Assembly (NCBI RefSeq): GCF_004745945.1
Contig: NZ_SRLE01000005.1
Span: forward strand, 62,001-126,000
DNA: 64,000 nt
Direction: 5' to 3'
Source: Mangrovimicrobium sediminis
GTDB taxonomy: Bacteria > Pseudomonadota > Gammaproteobacteria > Pseudomonadales > Halieaceae
Position 1 is the first letter of the stretch; each line of letters begins with the position of its first letter. Below are positions 52,560 to 61,051 of this stretch, in pieces. A program made the translations under genes and the position numbers. Under the pieces are notes generated by a model. That model searched no databases. It was given only the letters and a program-made list of their open reading frames with translations, and was not told the origin of the DNA.

Positions 52560-53684
52560 GTGCGCCAACCCGTGTTCTCACTATTCCTGGCCCTGGGCCT
52601 CATTCTCTCAACCCAGGCCAGCTGTGCCCGCGATGCCGCCGCGTTCGACATCACCAGTGTGACCCGCTTCGAGGTACCCTGGGCCATGGCCTTCCTGCCG
52701 GACGGGCGCCTGCTGGTCAGCGAGATGGGCGGCAAGCTCAAACTCTTCGACCCACAGGACAAGACTAGCGGTGAGGTCACCGGCCTGCCCGACGTGGACG
52801 AGGGTGGTCAGGGCGGCATGGGCGATATCGTCCTGCACCCGGATTTTGCCGCGAACCGCCTGCTGTACTTCAGCTACGTCGAGGCGGGCGAGGGCGACAC
52901 CCGGGGGGCCGTGGTGGCCCGCGCCCGGCTCGAGCTCGAGGGAGAGGGTGGCCGGCTGGTCGACACCGAGATACTTTGGCGCCAGGCACCCAAGGTGAGC
53001 GGCCACGGTCACTACAGTCACCGTATCGCCTTCGGTCCGCAGGGCTACCTGTGGATCAGCTCCGGCGAGCGGCAGAAGTTCGATCCCGCCCAAGACATGG
53101 ATGGCAATCTCGGCAAGATCATCCGCCTGCGCGACGACGGTTCACTGCCGCCGGACAATCCTTTCCACGCCCAGGGCGGGGTTGCCGCGCAGGTGTGGTC
53201 ACTGGGCCACCGCAATGTGCTCGGCCTGGCCTTCGACCCCGAGGGGCGTTTGTGGGAAGTGGAGATGGGTCCGAAGGGTGGTGACGAGCTGAATCTCGTC
53301 ACCCGGGGTGCCAACTACGGCTACCCGGTGGTCTCCGATGGCGACCACTATGACGGGCGCGAGATTCCGGATCACGCCACGCGGCCGGAATTCGCCGCGC
53401 CGGCGGTGGTCTGGAACCCGGTGATTTCCCCCTCCAGCCTGATGTTCTACAGCGGCGAGGCTTTCCCGGCGTGGCAGGGCAGCGCGTTCATCGGCGGGTT
53501 GTCATCGCAGTCCCTGGTGCGCGTCGTCATCGACGGCGAGAGTGCCCGCGAGGCGGAGCGCTTCGCGCTGGACCGGCGCATCCGCGCGGTGGCGCAGGGG
53601 CCGGACGGAGCGCTGTGGCTGCTCGAGGACGGACGCCGCGGCGCCGGTCACCTGCTCAAGCTGACGCCGGCAAAGGCGGACTGA
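52560..53684 (+). CDS. PQQ-dependent sugar dehydrogenase-type beta-propeller protein
   Basis: 374 aa from a GTG at 52560 with GAGG upstream. A signal peptide ([12 protein letters not shown]-type, with a cysteine at about residue 22 that could serve as a lipobox) precedes a six-bladed propeller of the soluble aldose/glucose sugar dehydrogenase family. Landmarks are [92 protein letters not shown] and [10 protein letters not shown]. The family includes PQQ-dependent Asd/YliI proteins. No purine link is obvious. Confidence 0.83.
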   Translation: MRQPVFSLFLALGLILSTQASCARDAAAFDITSVTRFEVPWAMAFLPDGRLLVSEMGGKLKLFDPQDKTSGEVTGLPDVDEGGQGGMGDIVLHPDFAANRLLYFSYVEAGEGDTRGAVVARARLELEGEGGRLVDTEILWRQAPKVSGHGHYSHRIAFGPQGYLWISSGERQKFDPAQDMDGNLGKIIRLRDDGSLPPDNPFHAQGGVAAQVWSLGHRNVLGLAFDPEGRLWEVEMGPKGGDELNLVTRGANYGYPVVSDGDHYDGREIPDHATRPEFAAPAVVWNPVISPSSLMFYSGEAFPAWQGSAFIGGLSSQSLVRVVIDGESAREAERFALDRRIRAVAQGPDGALWLLEDGRRGAGHLLKLTPAKAD

Positions 53685-53717
53685 CCCCGCCGCCTCCTCC
53701 CTCGCCCCGGCGGGCGG

Positions 53718-55103
53718 CTATTGTGCCGCCTGCTGGCGGGCGACGATGTCGGCCACTCGTTTTTCCACTTCCTGCTGTACCAGGTCCATATCCTGTTCCA
53801 GGATCTCGCCGTTCTTCACCCGCAACTTGCCGTCCACATAGACGGCGTCGATATTGTCCGCGCTCATGGTGGCGACGATGTGCGCGGCGGGGTAGAACAG
53901 CGCACCGGTGGCGGGGCTGTCCGGGTCCAGCACCAGGAAGTCCGCGCGCTTGCCCGGCTCCAGCGAACCCACCTTGTCGGCGACGCCGATGAGCTCGGCG
54001 CTGCCCATGGTATGCAGCTTCATTACCTGCAGCGGCGACATGATGCCGGCGTCCCTGTGCTGCATGCGCAGCGCGTACATGCCCATGCGCATATTCTCGA
54101 AGGGGTCGCCGATGTCGGCGGAGGCGGCGCCGTCCACGCCCATGCCCACCGGTATGCCGCGCTCGAGGTAGCCGGGGATGTCCGCGAGGCCCGAGGCGAG
54201 GCGGCCGTTGGACAGCGGGTTCCAGCTCATGCCCGCGCCACCGGCGGCGGTGTCGTCGAGAATCTCGTCGGTGGTGTGGATGAAGTGGGCGAAGCTGTTG
54301 CCCTTGCGCACCGCGCCTGCGGCCATGAGGTCCGGCCATTCGGCGCGGTCCTGCTCGCGCCGCGAGTACTGTTCCAGGTAGTGGAACTGCGCGCCCAGGC
54401 CGTATTCGGCGGCCACGTCCATTTCCACCTTGAGCATCGGCAGGTTGCCGTGCAGGGCGACGGAGTGCATCGCCGGCGCCAGCATGGAGGCGCCGGGCTG
54501 CGCCATGTAGTCCCTGGACAGCGCCATGAAGGCGGCAAAATCACTGCGATAGTCCTGCTCGGGCTGGTTGACGTTGCCGTTGTAGGAGAACACGAAGTGC
54601 TGGCTGAAGCCGGCCTCGGCAGCCAGTGACTCCAGGTACTGCGCCTCGCTGCCGCCCAGGCGCTGGGAGTGGCTGTAGGTGGTGGTGATGCCGTGGGCGA
54701 GCTGGTCCATCGCGCCGTGCAGGGTGAACCAGTAAAAGTCGCCGTCGGCGAAGAAGTCGCCGTAGGTCCAGTGCAGCGCTTTCAGCCAGGGCCAGAGCTC
54801 CTCGTCGATGGCCAGGCCGCGAAAGGCGGTCTGCCACAGGTGGTTGTGCGCGGAGACAAACCCGGGCACCACCAGCATGCCGCTGGCATCCACCACGCTG
54901 GTGGCGTAGTCCAGTTCACCGCTGTAGCTGCCCGGGCCGACGGCGACGATGGCGCCGTCCGCATCCGCCAGCAGGTAGCCGCTGAAGGGCTCGTCCTGGC
55001 CCTCGGCCAGGGTCAGCAGCGTGGCGTTCTTTACCAGCACCTGGGCGTTGGCCAGGGCGCTGCAGGCGCACAGCGCGGCGGCCGCGAGATATTTCAGGTT
55101 CAT
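53718..55103 (-). CDS. exported ATZ/TRZ-family amidohydrolase (2)
   Basis: 461 aa. The start is ATG 55103 with GGAG upstream; the longer ORF runs into the previous gene. Signal peptide MNLKYLAAAALCACSALANAQ. Landmarks are PGFVSAHNHLWQTAFRG (H-N-H metal motif), WFTLHGAMDQLAHGITTTYSHS, LAPAMHSVALHG, GVDGAASADIGDPFENMRMG and GKRADFLVLDPDSP. It resembles the exported enzyme at 41073-42569. It starts 13 bp after the methylthioadenosine deaminase-like gene and should be co-transcribed with it. Confidence 0.8.
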   Translation of the reverse strand: MNLKYLAAAALCACSALANAQVLVKNATLLTLAEGQDEPFSGYLLADADGAIVAVGPGSYSGELDYATSVVDASGMLVVPGFVSAHNHLWQTAFRGLAIDEELWPWLKALHWTYGDFFADGDFYWFTLHGAMDQLAHGITTTYSHSQRLGGSEAQYLESLAAEAGFSQHFVFSYNGNVNQPEQDYRSDFAAFMALSRDYMAQPGASMLAPAMHSVALHGNLPMLKVEMDVAAEYGLGAQFHYLEQYSRREQDRAEWPDLMAAGAVRKGNSFAHFIHTTDEILDDTAAGGAGMSWNPLSNGRLASGLADIPGYLERGIPVGMGVDGAASADIGDPFENMRMGMYALRMQHRDAGIMSPLQVMKLHTMGSAELIGVADKVGSLEPGKRADFLVLDPDSPATGALFYPAAHIVATMSADNIDAVYVDGKLRVKNGEILEQDMDLVQQEVEKRVADIVARQQAAQ

Positions 55104-55116
55104 TGCTTTCTCCGTA

Positions 55117-56466
55117 TCAGACCATGGGTATCGCCGCGAACTCGCGGCGGCGCGCCAGGAACGCCGCGGTTGCGGCGTGGATTTCTTCGAGTAGCGCGGA
55201 TTCATCGACCCGGGTCAGCCGCCCCTGCGCCAGCAGTTGTTCGCCCTGCACCCAGGCGTCGCGCACGTCGCTGGCGCGACCGGCGAACACCAGATTCCAC
55301 AGCACCGGGTCGTGACCCTCCGCCTCGTGCAGCGGCATCAGGTGCGGCTGCCACAGGTCGACGGTGATCAGGTCCGCCTGTTTGCCCACTTCCAGCGAGC
55401 CGATCTGCGCGTCGCGGCCCAGCACCTGCGCGCCGCCGAGGGTGGCCAGGGTCAGCGCCTCCTGCGCACTGACCCGGGTGGCGTCGAGGTGGGTGACCTT
55501 CTGCAGCAGCGAACCGCTCTTCATCGACTCCCACATGCTCACCGCGTTGTTGCTGATACCGCCGTCGCTGCCCAGGCCGAGGGGAATGCCTGCGGCTTGC
55601 ATCGAAGCCAGCGGGGCCGGCCCGGAGGCCAGCTTCATATTGCTCACCGGGCAGTGGGCGACGCCGGTGCCGGTATCCGCGAGCACCTGGATTTCAGCTG
55701 CGTCCAGCCATACGCAGTGGGCGAGCAGGGAGCCGGGCTTGAGGATGCCCCAGTCATTGAATTTGTGTACCGGCCGGTCACAGAACAGCTCGACCACCAC
55801 GTCCACTTCCTCGCGCTGTTCGCTGGTGTGGGTGTGGATGGACACGCCGTAGCGGTCTGCCAGGTCGCGGGCGGCGCGGAACATGCCCTCCGAGCAGTAG
55901 GTGATGTGCTCCAGCCCCACCCAGGCGCGGGTGCGGTCGTCGCGCAGGCCGTGCAGGTCGCGCAGGGCCTGTTCGGTCGTTTCCAGGGTCTCGAAGAAAC
56001 GCTTGGTCGGGTTGTCCGCGGCGTAGGGCACGAGGTCGACGCGCAGTCCCAGTAACTCGGCGGCACGGTGCCCCTCGTGCATGAAGCGGTACATGTCGAG
56101 CACGGTGGTCGTGCCGCCCTTGAGCGCTTCCATGTACGTCACCAGGCAGGCGTAGAAGGCGTCCTCGGCGCGCAGCGCCTGGTGCTCGCGCTGGTACTCC
56201 GGCAGCCACTGCATGAGCTGCGCGTTCTCGGAAAAGCCCTTGAGCAGGCTGGCGTGGCAGTGGGCGTCGACCAGCCCGGGCAGCACGGCGAGGCGCCCGG
56301 CGCCGTCGATGATGTCGGCGTCCGCCGGCACCTCCACGGATTCGCACGGGCCCACAGCGGTAATCAGGCCGTCGCGGAAGACGATACTGCCGGGGTTGTA
56401 GACCTGGAAGCTCGCGTCTACACAATAGATGCGTGCGTTGATGATGGCGGTGCAGCCGCTGCCCAT
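55117..56466 (-). CDS. methylthioadenosine/S-adenosylhomocysteine deaminase-like amidohydrolase
   Basis: 449 aa cytosolic COG0402 enzyme. Metal motif PGLVDAHCHASLLKG, EALKGGTTTVLDMYRF, SIHTHTSEQREEVDVV, LAHCVWLDAAE, GVAHCPVSNMKLASG and GSDGGISNNAVSMWE. The adenosine-derivative deaminase branch (MtaD/SAH deaminase) has TxTHxSE and SDG-xS-NN motifs like these. Reaction likely converts an adenosine derivative to the inosine form. A 16-bp RutR-like site lies 102 bp upstream of the ATG, and it heads the operon with an exported paralogue. Confidence 0.75.
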   Translation of the reverse strand: MGSGCTAIINARIYCVDASFQVYNPGSIVFRDGLITAVGPCESVEVPADADIIDGAGRLAVLPGLVDAHCHASLLKGFSENAQLMQWLPEYQREHQALRAEDAFYACLVTYMEALKGGTTTVLDMYRFMHEGHRAAELLGLRVDLVPYAADNPTKRFFETLETTEQALRDLHGLRDDRTRAWVGLEHITYCSEGMFRAARDLADRYGVSIHTHTSEQREEVDVVVELFCDRPVHKFNDWGILKPGSLLAHCVWLDAAEIQVLADTGTGVAHCPVSNMKLASGPAPLASMQAAGIPLGLGSDGGISNNAVSMWESMKSGSLLQKVTHLDATRVSAQEALTLATLGGAQVLGRDAQIGSLEVGKQADLITVDLWQPHLMPLHEAEGHDPVLWNLVFAGRASDVRDAWVQGEQLLAQGRLTRVDESALLEEIHAATAAFLARRREFAAIPMV

Positions 56467-56625
56467 GTGCCTGCCTGGAGTCCGGTTGGGGTGTCGATCT
56501 ACTCAACAGGCATTTTTCATACCAGCGGACGATTCATGGCCCTGTGGCGCTGTGGGTGAGCGATTAGTGGACCGAATGGTCAATAATTAAGCGCGACCGC
56601 ACCGCACTGGTGCGACGGCTCGCGA
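56467..56625. other. intergenic region before the methylthioadenosine deaminase-like gene
   Basis: 159 bp between the phosphoribosyltransferase stop and the deaminase start. It contains the RutR-like operator at 56568-56583 inside a small AT-rich patch (TTAATTATTG on the minus strand) that probably marks the promoter. I see no ORF or hairpin terminator. Confidence 0.6.
56568..56583. promoter_or_regulatory. RutR-like operator before the deaminase operon
   Basis: TGGACCG-AA-TGGTCAA matches 12 of 14 positions of the E. coli RutR palindrome with a perfect right half. It is framed by TTA and TAA (TTAG...AATAA), extending the symmetry. It lies 102 bp upstream of the ATG of the 55117-56466 deaminase gene. 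Confidence 0.55.
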
Positions 56626-57216
56626 TCAGGCCTGCTCGCGCAGCGCCAGCAGGGGCAGTACCCAGGGCTTGTGTTCGCGCAATTCGTCCTCGCTCAGGCC
56701 CTGCAACTCGTAGGGCAGCACCAGCCACTCGTCGCACTCGTGCAGGTAGAAGTCCGGCACGCGACCGGTACGGTTGCTCGCGGGCTTGTAGAAGGGCACG
56801 GCGATGCGCGTGTCGGCGGGCATGTTGCGCTTGCACTTGGCCTGCAGGCGGTTGATTACCGCCTCGATGTTGTTGCCACTGCTGTACACGTCATCGACGA
56901 TCAGCAGGCGGTCGTCGTGGTTGAGGTTCTCGTAGAGGTACTGCAGGCCGTGCACGCGGATGCTCTCCGGGCTGCCGAGGTTCTTCAGGTAGCTCTCCAT
57001 GCCCTGGTAGGAGGTGCGGATGGCGATGTGATCCGTCTGCACTCCCAGGTATTGCAGGCACTCCTGCACATAGATGCCCACGGTGGAACCACCGCGCCAG
57101 ACGCCGACGATAAAGTTGGGGTGGAAGCCGCTGCGGTGGATCTGCACAGCCAGGCGGAAGGCATCGTTAAGCAACTCCTCCTCGCTGATAAATCGTTTCT
57201 TGACCGGTTGGTCCAT
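56626..57216 (-). CDS. purine phosphoribosyltransferase-family protein (2)
   Basis: 196 aa type I phosphoribosyltransferase. Landmarks are FIVGVWRGGSTVGIYVQE, DHIAIRTSYQGMES and the PRPP loop RLLIVDDVYSSGNNIEAV, where TG of the usual DTG is replaced by SSG. The tail has HECDEWLVLPYELQGLSEDEL. It is divergent from paralogue 3, the two ATGs being 101 bp apart. A 12-of-14 RutR-like site overlaps its first six codons. Base specificity is unknown; hypoxanthine, xanthine or guanine. Confidence 0.82.
   Translation of the reverse strand: MDQPVKKRFISEEELLNDAFRLAVQIHRSGFHPNFIVGVWRGGSTVGIYVQECLQYLGVQTDHIAIRTSYQGMESYLKNLGSPESIRVHGLQYLYENLNHDDRLLIVDDVYSSGNNIEAVINRLQAKCKRNMPADTRIAVPFYKPASNRTGRVPDFYLHECDEWLVLPYELQGLSEDELREHKPWVLPLLALREQA
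57200..57215. promoter_or_regulatory. RutR-like operator at the divergent phosphoribosyltransferase start
   Basis: TTGACCG-GT-TGGTCCA matches 12 of 14 positions of the RutR palindrome. It overlaps the ATG and first codons (MDQPVK) of the minus-strand gene and sits 11 bp upstream of the -35 element of the plus-strand gene, so one site could control both. Confidence 0.5.
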
Positions 57217-57226
57217 GTTTGTGCTC

Positions 57227-57255
57227 CGGACAGATCGCTGCGGTGGCCTTATACT
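57227..57255 (+). promoter_or_regulatory. sigma70-like promoter for phosphoribosyltransferase 3
   Basis: CGGACA (57227-57232), a 17-bp spacer and TATACT (57250-57255) form a good sigma70-type promoter about 60 bp upstream of the ATG at 57318. The -10 is one mismatch from TATAAT. Confidence 0.6.
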
Positions 57256-57317
57256 AAGCTATGCCCGCCGCAGGGCGAAATGCGAAACGTCCAAGACGAA
57301 GAAGGTCCGCTTTACCG

Positions 57318-57890
57318 ATGGTGAACAAATACTATATCGACGCGCAGCAATTGCTCGAGGATTCCTTCCGCCTCGGCGCCATGGTGCTGGCCAGCGGTTT
57401 CCGGCCCTCGATCATGATCGCCATCTGGCGCGGGGGTACGCCGATCGGCATCGCGGTGCAGGAGATGCTCGCCTACTCGGGGGTGGAGTCCGACCACATT
57501 GCCATCCGCACCTCGTCCTACGGCGCGGATATCGACGACCGCGGGCAGCGCATCCGCATCCACGGCATGAGCTACCTGGTCAAGCACGTCACCCACGAAG
57601 ACCGCCTGCTGATCGTCGACGACGTTTTCGACACCGGCCACACCATCGAGGCGGTGATCGAGGACCTGCAAAGCAAGGCGCGCCTGAACACCCCGAAGGA
57701 TATCCGTGTCGCGGTGCCGTACTACAAACCCTCGCGCAGTGAGGTACCGCGGGTGCCGGACTACTACCTGCACGAGACCAGCGACTGGCTGAAGTTCCCG
57801 CATTCGCTGGAGGGCCTCAGCGTGGAGGAGATCCGCGAGCACCGGCCCGCCCTGTACGACATCCTGCGCGACGAACTGCCGGCCGGTTGA
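57318..57890 (+). CDS. purine phosphoribosyltransferase-family protein (3)
   Basis: 190 aa. ATG 57318 is preceded by AAGAAGG; an in-frame ATG at 57261 would add an arginine-rich stretch across the promoter region and is rejected. Landmarks are IMIAIWRGGTPIGIAVQE, DHIAIRTSSYGADIDDRG and the PRPP loop LLIVDDVFDTGHTIEAV. The tail is HETSDWLKFPHSLEGLSVEEI. It is closer to paralogue 1 (39295) than to paralogue 2 by the intact DTG loop. Confidence 0.85.
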   Translation: MVNKYYIDAQQLLEDSFRLGAMVLASGFRPSIMIAIWRGGTPIGIAVQEMLAYSGVESDHIAIRTSSYGADIDDRGQRIRIHGMSYLVKHVTHEDRLLIVDDVFDTGHTIEAVIEDLQSKARLNTPKDIRVAVPYYKPSRSEVPRVPDYYLHETSDWLKFPHSLEGLSVEEIREHRPALYDILRDELPAG

Positions 57891-57911
57891 CGCGCCTGTG
57901 GGCCTGCGGCG

Positions 57912-59231
57912 CTAGCGGGAGCGCAGGCTGACCTCGAAGACCATGCGCGAGGGAGAGTCCGGGTTGTCCGGCTCGATGGGCGCCAGCCGCGGCCCTTGCC
58001 CCGCGTCGATTTCATAGTCCTTCAACAGCAGCGCCAGCGTCTGCAACAGGTGCAGGTACGCGAGGTTCATGCCGATGCACATATGCCGCCCGCCGCCGAA
58101 GGCGTTGGGCCGCGGCGGCTTGCCATCGAGCCAGCGCTGTGGCCGGTAGTCGAAGGGTTCGGGGTAGTCTTCTTCCAGGAAGTGTTCGAGTGTGAACAGG
58201 TGGAAGACCTGGCTGCCGGCGGGCACCCGTCGGCCCTGCACTACCACGTCGTTGAGCGCCAGCTTGGGCATGCCCGGTGTCACCGGGTAGCGGCGTTCGG
58301 TCTCGAGGATTGCCGCGCGGGTGGCGGTCAGTCCCTGCATGCCGCTGCGCGCCAGCTGCGCGGGGTCGAAGCTGGCGAGTTCTTCGCGCACACGCTGCAG
58401 CCATTCGGGGTGTTGCAGCAGGGCCCACAGCAGGCTGCAGCACAGGCTGGCAATATTGCCCGCGCCGCCGGCCTGCATCAGGTAGGCGTCGCGCACCAGT
58501 TCGTCGAGGTCCGGTTCCGCGCCGCGTTTGCGCAGGGCATCCACCAGCAGGTCCAGGTTGTCGTCGCCGCGCTCGCCGGCCAGGCGTGCCTGCACCAGCG
58601 CGCGGAAGAAACTGAAAACCTCGTCGTGCAGCTGCCGGTACGCGGGCCGCGCATACCAGGCCGCGCTGTCCGCCGCTGTGGCGCCGCGGATGAATTCTTC
58701 CTCGAAACGGGCGAAGGATTGGATCTGCGCATCGGAGGCGCCGGTGCGTACCATGCTGTGGTTAAGTATGCGCGTAAACAGCAGCACCAGCGTGTCGTGT
58801 AATTCCACGGGTTGGCCGCTACTCGCCTGCAGGCCCTGCGCCAGGAGTGTTGCGACCACTGGTGCGTGGCGCTGGATATTGTCGCTGTTGAACAGCGGTT
58901 GCAGCACGCGGCGCTGTTCCCAGTGGGCATCGCCATCGCTGGCGGTGATGTATCCCTCGCCCAGTTGTGCGCGAAAGGCCTGGCCCAGGCCGGTCTGCGC
59001 GTAGCTCCAGTCCTGCGGATTGCGCCAGGCACTGCGCGAGGCATCGCGGCCGGCGAGCACGGCCGTGTTCATGGCCGGTACGGCGAACACTGGCCCCAGC
59101 TCGCGTTGTGCACGCAGCCAGGACTGCGCGGTGAAGCCGAGCAGGGTGGGTCGGGTGAGGTCGCCCGAGAGGTCGGCTTGCAGGCTGGCGAGGTCGAGTT
59201 GTGGCAGGGGCTCAGGGCTGGGGGTCGTCAC
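57912..59231 (-). CDS. cytochrome P450 with unusual I-helix
   Basis: 439 aa. The heme-binding loop is FGGGRHMCIG with cysteine 385, and the ExxR motif is ETERRYP. The I-helix segment reads LMQAGGAGNIASL, lacking both the acidic residue and threonine of the usual (A/G)Gx(D/E)T oxygen-activation motif. Such enzymes may rely on substrate-assisted proton delivery or on peroxide. The start overlaps the end of the NMT1-type lipoprotein gene by 20 bp, so the two are co-expressed. No ferredoxin or reductase is nearby. Substrate unknown. Confidence 0.88.
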   Translation of the reverse strand: MTTPSPEPLPQLDLASLQADLSGDLTRPTLLGFTAQSWLRAQRELGPVFAVPAMNTAVLAGRDASRSAWRNPQDWSYAQTGLGQAFRAQLGEGYITASDGDAHWEQRRVLQPLFNSDNIQRHAPVVATLLAQGLQASSGQPVELHDTLVLLFTRILNHSMVRTGASDAQIQSFARFEEEFIRGATAADSAAWYARPAYRQLHDEVFSFFRALVQARLAGERGDDNLDLLVDALRKRGAEPDLDELVRDAYLMQAGGAGNIASLCCSLLWALLQHPEWLQRVREELASFDPAQLARSGMQGLTATRAAILETERRYPVTPGMPKLALNDVVVQGRRVPAGSQVFHLFTLEHFLEEDYPEPFDYRPQRWLDGKPPRPNAFGGGRHMCIGMNLAYLHLLQTLALLLKDYEIDAGQGPRLAPIEPDNPDSPSRMVFEVSLRSR

Positions 59232-60273
59232 TGTCTACTACCAGTTGTTGCGGGTACAGGTCGAAGGTCATTGCCTCCTCGACTTGCACATTCCGTTCCA
59301 ACAACTGGAGTTCGGACAGCTGGCCGATCTCGCGGCGCAGGCGCGCGCGGTCGATCTGGCCCAGTGCTTCGCCCTCGCGGCCGTGTACCAGGCGGTAGCG
59401 CGCCATCTCCGCGTAGGTCCAGGCCATGAAGTCTGCGCTCTGTTGCGGGTTGCGCCGGGCAATCTCGGTGAAGGCTGCCACGCGGCCCGCTTCGCGCTGG
59501 GCGCCGCGGGTGTAGTCCGCCCAGCCGCGCAGGGAGGCGCGGATGAAGCCCGCCACCAGTTCCGGGTGTTCGCTGGCCAGCTGCCGCCGGGTGTAGGCGA
59601 TGCGGTAGGGCTCGAAGCCGGTATCCCAGAAGGGCAACAGCCGCGGTTGCACGCCCGCCTGCATGACGAAGTAGGGCTCGCTGGTGAGGAAGGCCTGCTG
59701 CGCCAGCGCTTCGTCGCTGAGGAAGTTGGCCAGTTCGCCGGTCAGTGGCACCAACTGGAAGCGGATGCCCAGTGCGCGCTGCAGGAACTCCACGTAGTTG
59801 AGCGTCGGCGAGAGCATGACCTTGCGCCCGTCGAGGTCCTGCAGCGTGCGCACCTCGCTGCCGGGATGCACCATCACGCCCTGCGGATCGCGCTGGAAGT
59901 AGGGCATGACGCCGACCAGCGGTATGTCGCGGGCGATCAGGGTGAGCAGGGTGTCGCTGGTGCCGAGGCCGAAGTCGACCTGGCCGGTGGCGACCTGCTG
60001 GTAGATGTTGCTGATGTTGTTGTTCGCCTGGATTTCCAGGTCGATGCCTTCCTCAAGGTAGTAGCCCCGGAGCAGCGCCAGGTAGAAGCCGCCGTGCTCG
60101 GGTTCCGCATACCAGTCGGTTTTCAGGATGAGGCGGGTCGGGCCGGCGGCGTCACCGTCTGCATCGGCGACCCTGTCGCAGGCGCCCAGCAACAGCAGCA
60201 TGGCAATCACAAGCCCCTGTGCCACCAGGCGGCTGGGGCGTTTGGCAATGCGAGAGCGTGCAGACGAGGACAT
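59212..60273 (-). CDS. NMT1/THI5-type periplasmic binding lipoprotein
   Basis: 353 aa. A basic N terminus and hydrophobic core end in the lipobox LLGAC (cysteine about residue 32). The mature protein is a type 2 binding protein of the NMT1/SsuA family: LKTDWYAEPEHGGFYLALLRGYYLEEGIDLEI, VDFGLGTSDTLL, and QDLDGRKVMLSP. The family binds pyrimidine precursors of thiamine, sulfonates, or formylaminopyrimidine-like heterocycles. No permease or ATPase gene adjoins it; instead it overlaps a P450 gene. A capture or sensing role, or shared transporter elsewhere, is inferred. Confidence 0.82.
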   Translation of the reverse strand: MSSSARSRIAKRPSRLVAQGLVIAMLLLLGACDRVADADGDAAGPTRLILKTDWYAEPEHGGFYLALLRGYYLEEGIDLEIQANNNISNIYQQVATGQVDFGLGTSDTLLTLIARDIPLVGVMPYFQRDPQGVMVHPGSEVRTLQDLDGRKVMLSPTLNYVEFLQRALGIRFQLVPLTGELANFLSDEALAQQAFLTSEPYFVMQAGVQPRLLPFWDTGFEPYRIAYTRRQLASEHPELVAGFIRASLRGWADYTRGAQREAGRVAAFTEIARRNPQQSADFMAWTYAEMARYRLVHGREGEALGQIDRARLRREIGQLSELQLLERNVQVEEAMTFDLYPQQLVVDSDDPQP

Positions 60274-60493
60274 CGGGACGGCCGTGGTGAGAACCTATCG
60301 AGTGTGCAGCATTCCTGGAGGGGCCACAAGCGAGCCGCCGGCCGCCGGGCCGGTCGCGGGCCCTTGCGCTATACTGGCAGCAGTATCGGGCCAGCGCCCC
60401 GATCCGCCTGGCGCGATATCCGCCGACTACCCGGCGGGCGGCGCTGTTTGTCCTCCCGGGTAGGCAAAACATGAATGCCTTGGGAGGTGTCTC

Positions 60494-61048
60494 ATGCAAC
60501 GCCATTTTTTTCTCTCGGATAATCTCGACGAACTGCAAGCGGTGGAAGACGAACTGCGCGCGGCCGGTATCACGCCGCCGCAAATGCACGTATTGAGCGA
60601 GGACGACGCCGCCGTGGAGCGGCGACAACTGCACCCGGTGGAAGCGGTATTGCGCAAGAACGTGGTGCGCGGCACCGAGCGTGGAGCCCTGATAGGCCTG
60701 CTCTGCGCGGGCGGCGTGCTCACCGTGTGTTGGGCGACGGGTATTGCGCACGGAGTTGCCTGGGTCCCGGTGATTTTCCTGGCGGTTGTCCTGCTCGGCT
60801 TTTGTACCTGGGAGGGCGGCCTGATCGGCATCCAGGAAAAACACGCCGAATTCCGCCGTTTCGACGAGGCCCTGGCGGACGGTCGTCACCTGCTGCTGGT
60901 GGATGTCGATGCCTCTGACGAGCAGGCGATGCTGCGGGTGGTCGCGCAGCACGGCGCGCTCGAGCCGGCTGGTGTCGGCAACGCTACCCCGGCGATGGTG
61001 GTGCGCCTGCAGGACCGCTGGGCGCGGTTCCTGCAATTGGCTCCATAA
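60494..61048 (+). CDS. small membrane protein of unknown function
   Basis: 184 aa. A soluble N-terminal part (LFxSDNLDELQAVEDELRAAG-like) is followed by two hydrophobic segments (about residues 60-80 and 85-105), then a soluble C-terminal domain (HLLLVDVDASDEQAMLRVV). The layout resembles the general-stress type glycine-rich membrane proteins often annotated as DUF1269-like, but I cannot assign a family with confidence. GGAGGTG precedes the ATG. It is followed by a three-unit tandem repeat. Confidence 0.7.
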   Translation: MQRHFFLSDNLDELQAVEDELRAAGITPPQMHVLSEDDAAVERRQLHPVEAVLRKNVVRGTERGALIGLLCAGGVLTVCWATGIAHGVAWVPVIFLAVVLLGFCTWEGGLIGIQEKHAEFRRFDEALADGRHLLLVDVDASDEQAMLRVVAQHGALEPAGVGNATPAMVVRLQDRWARFLQLAP

Positions 61049-61051
61049 ATA

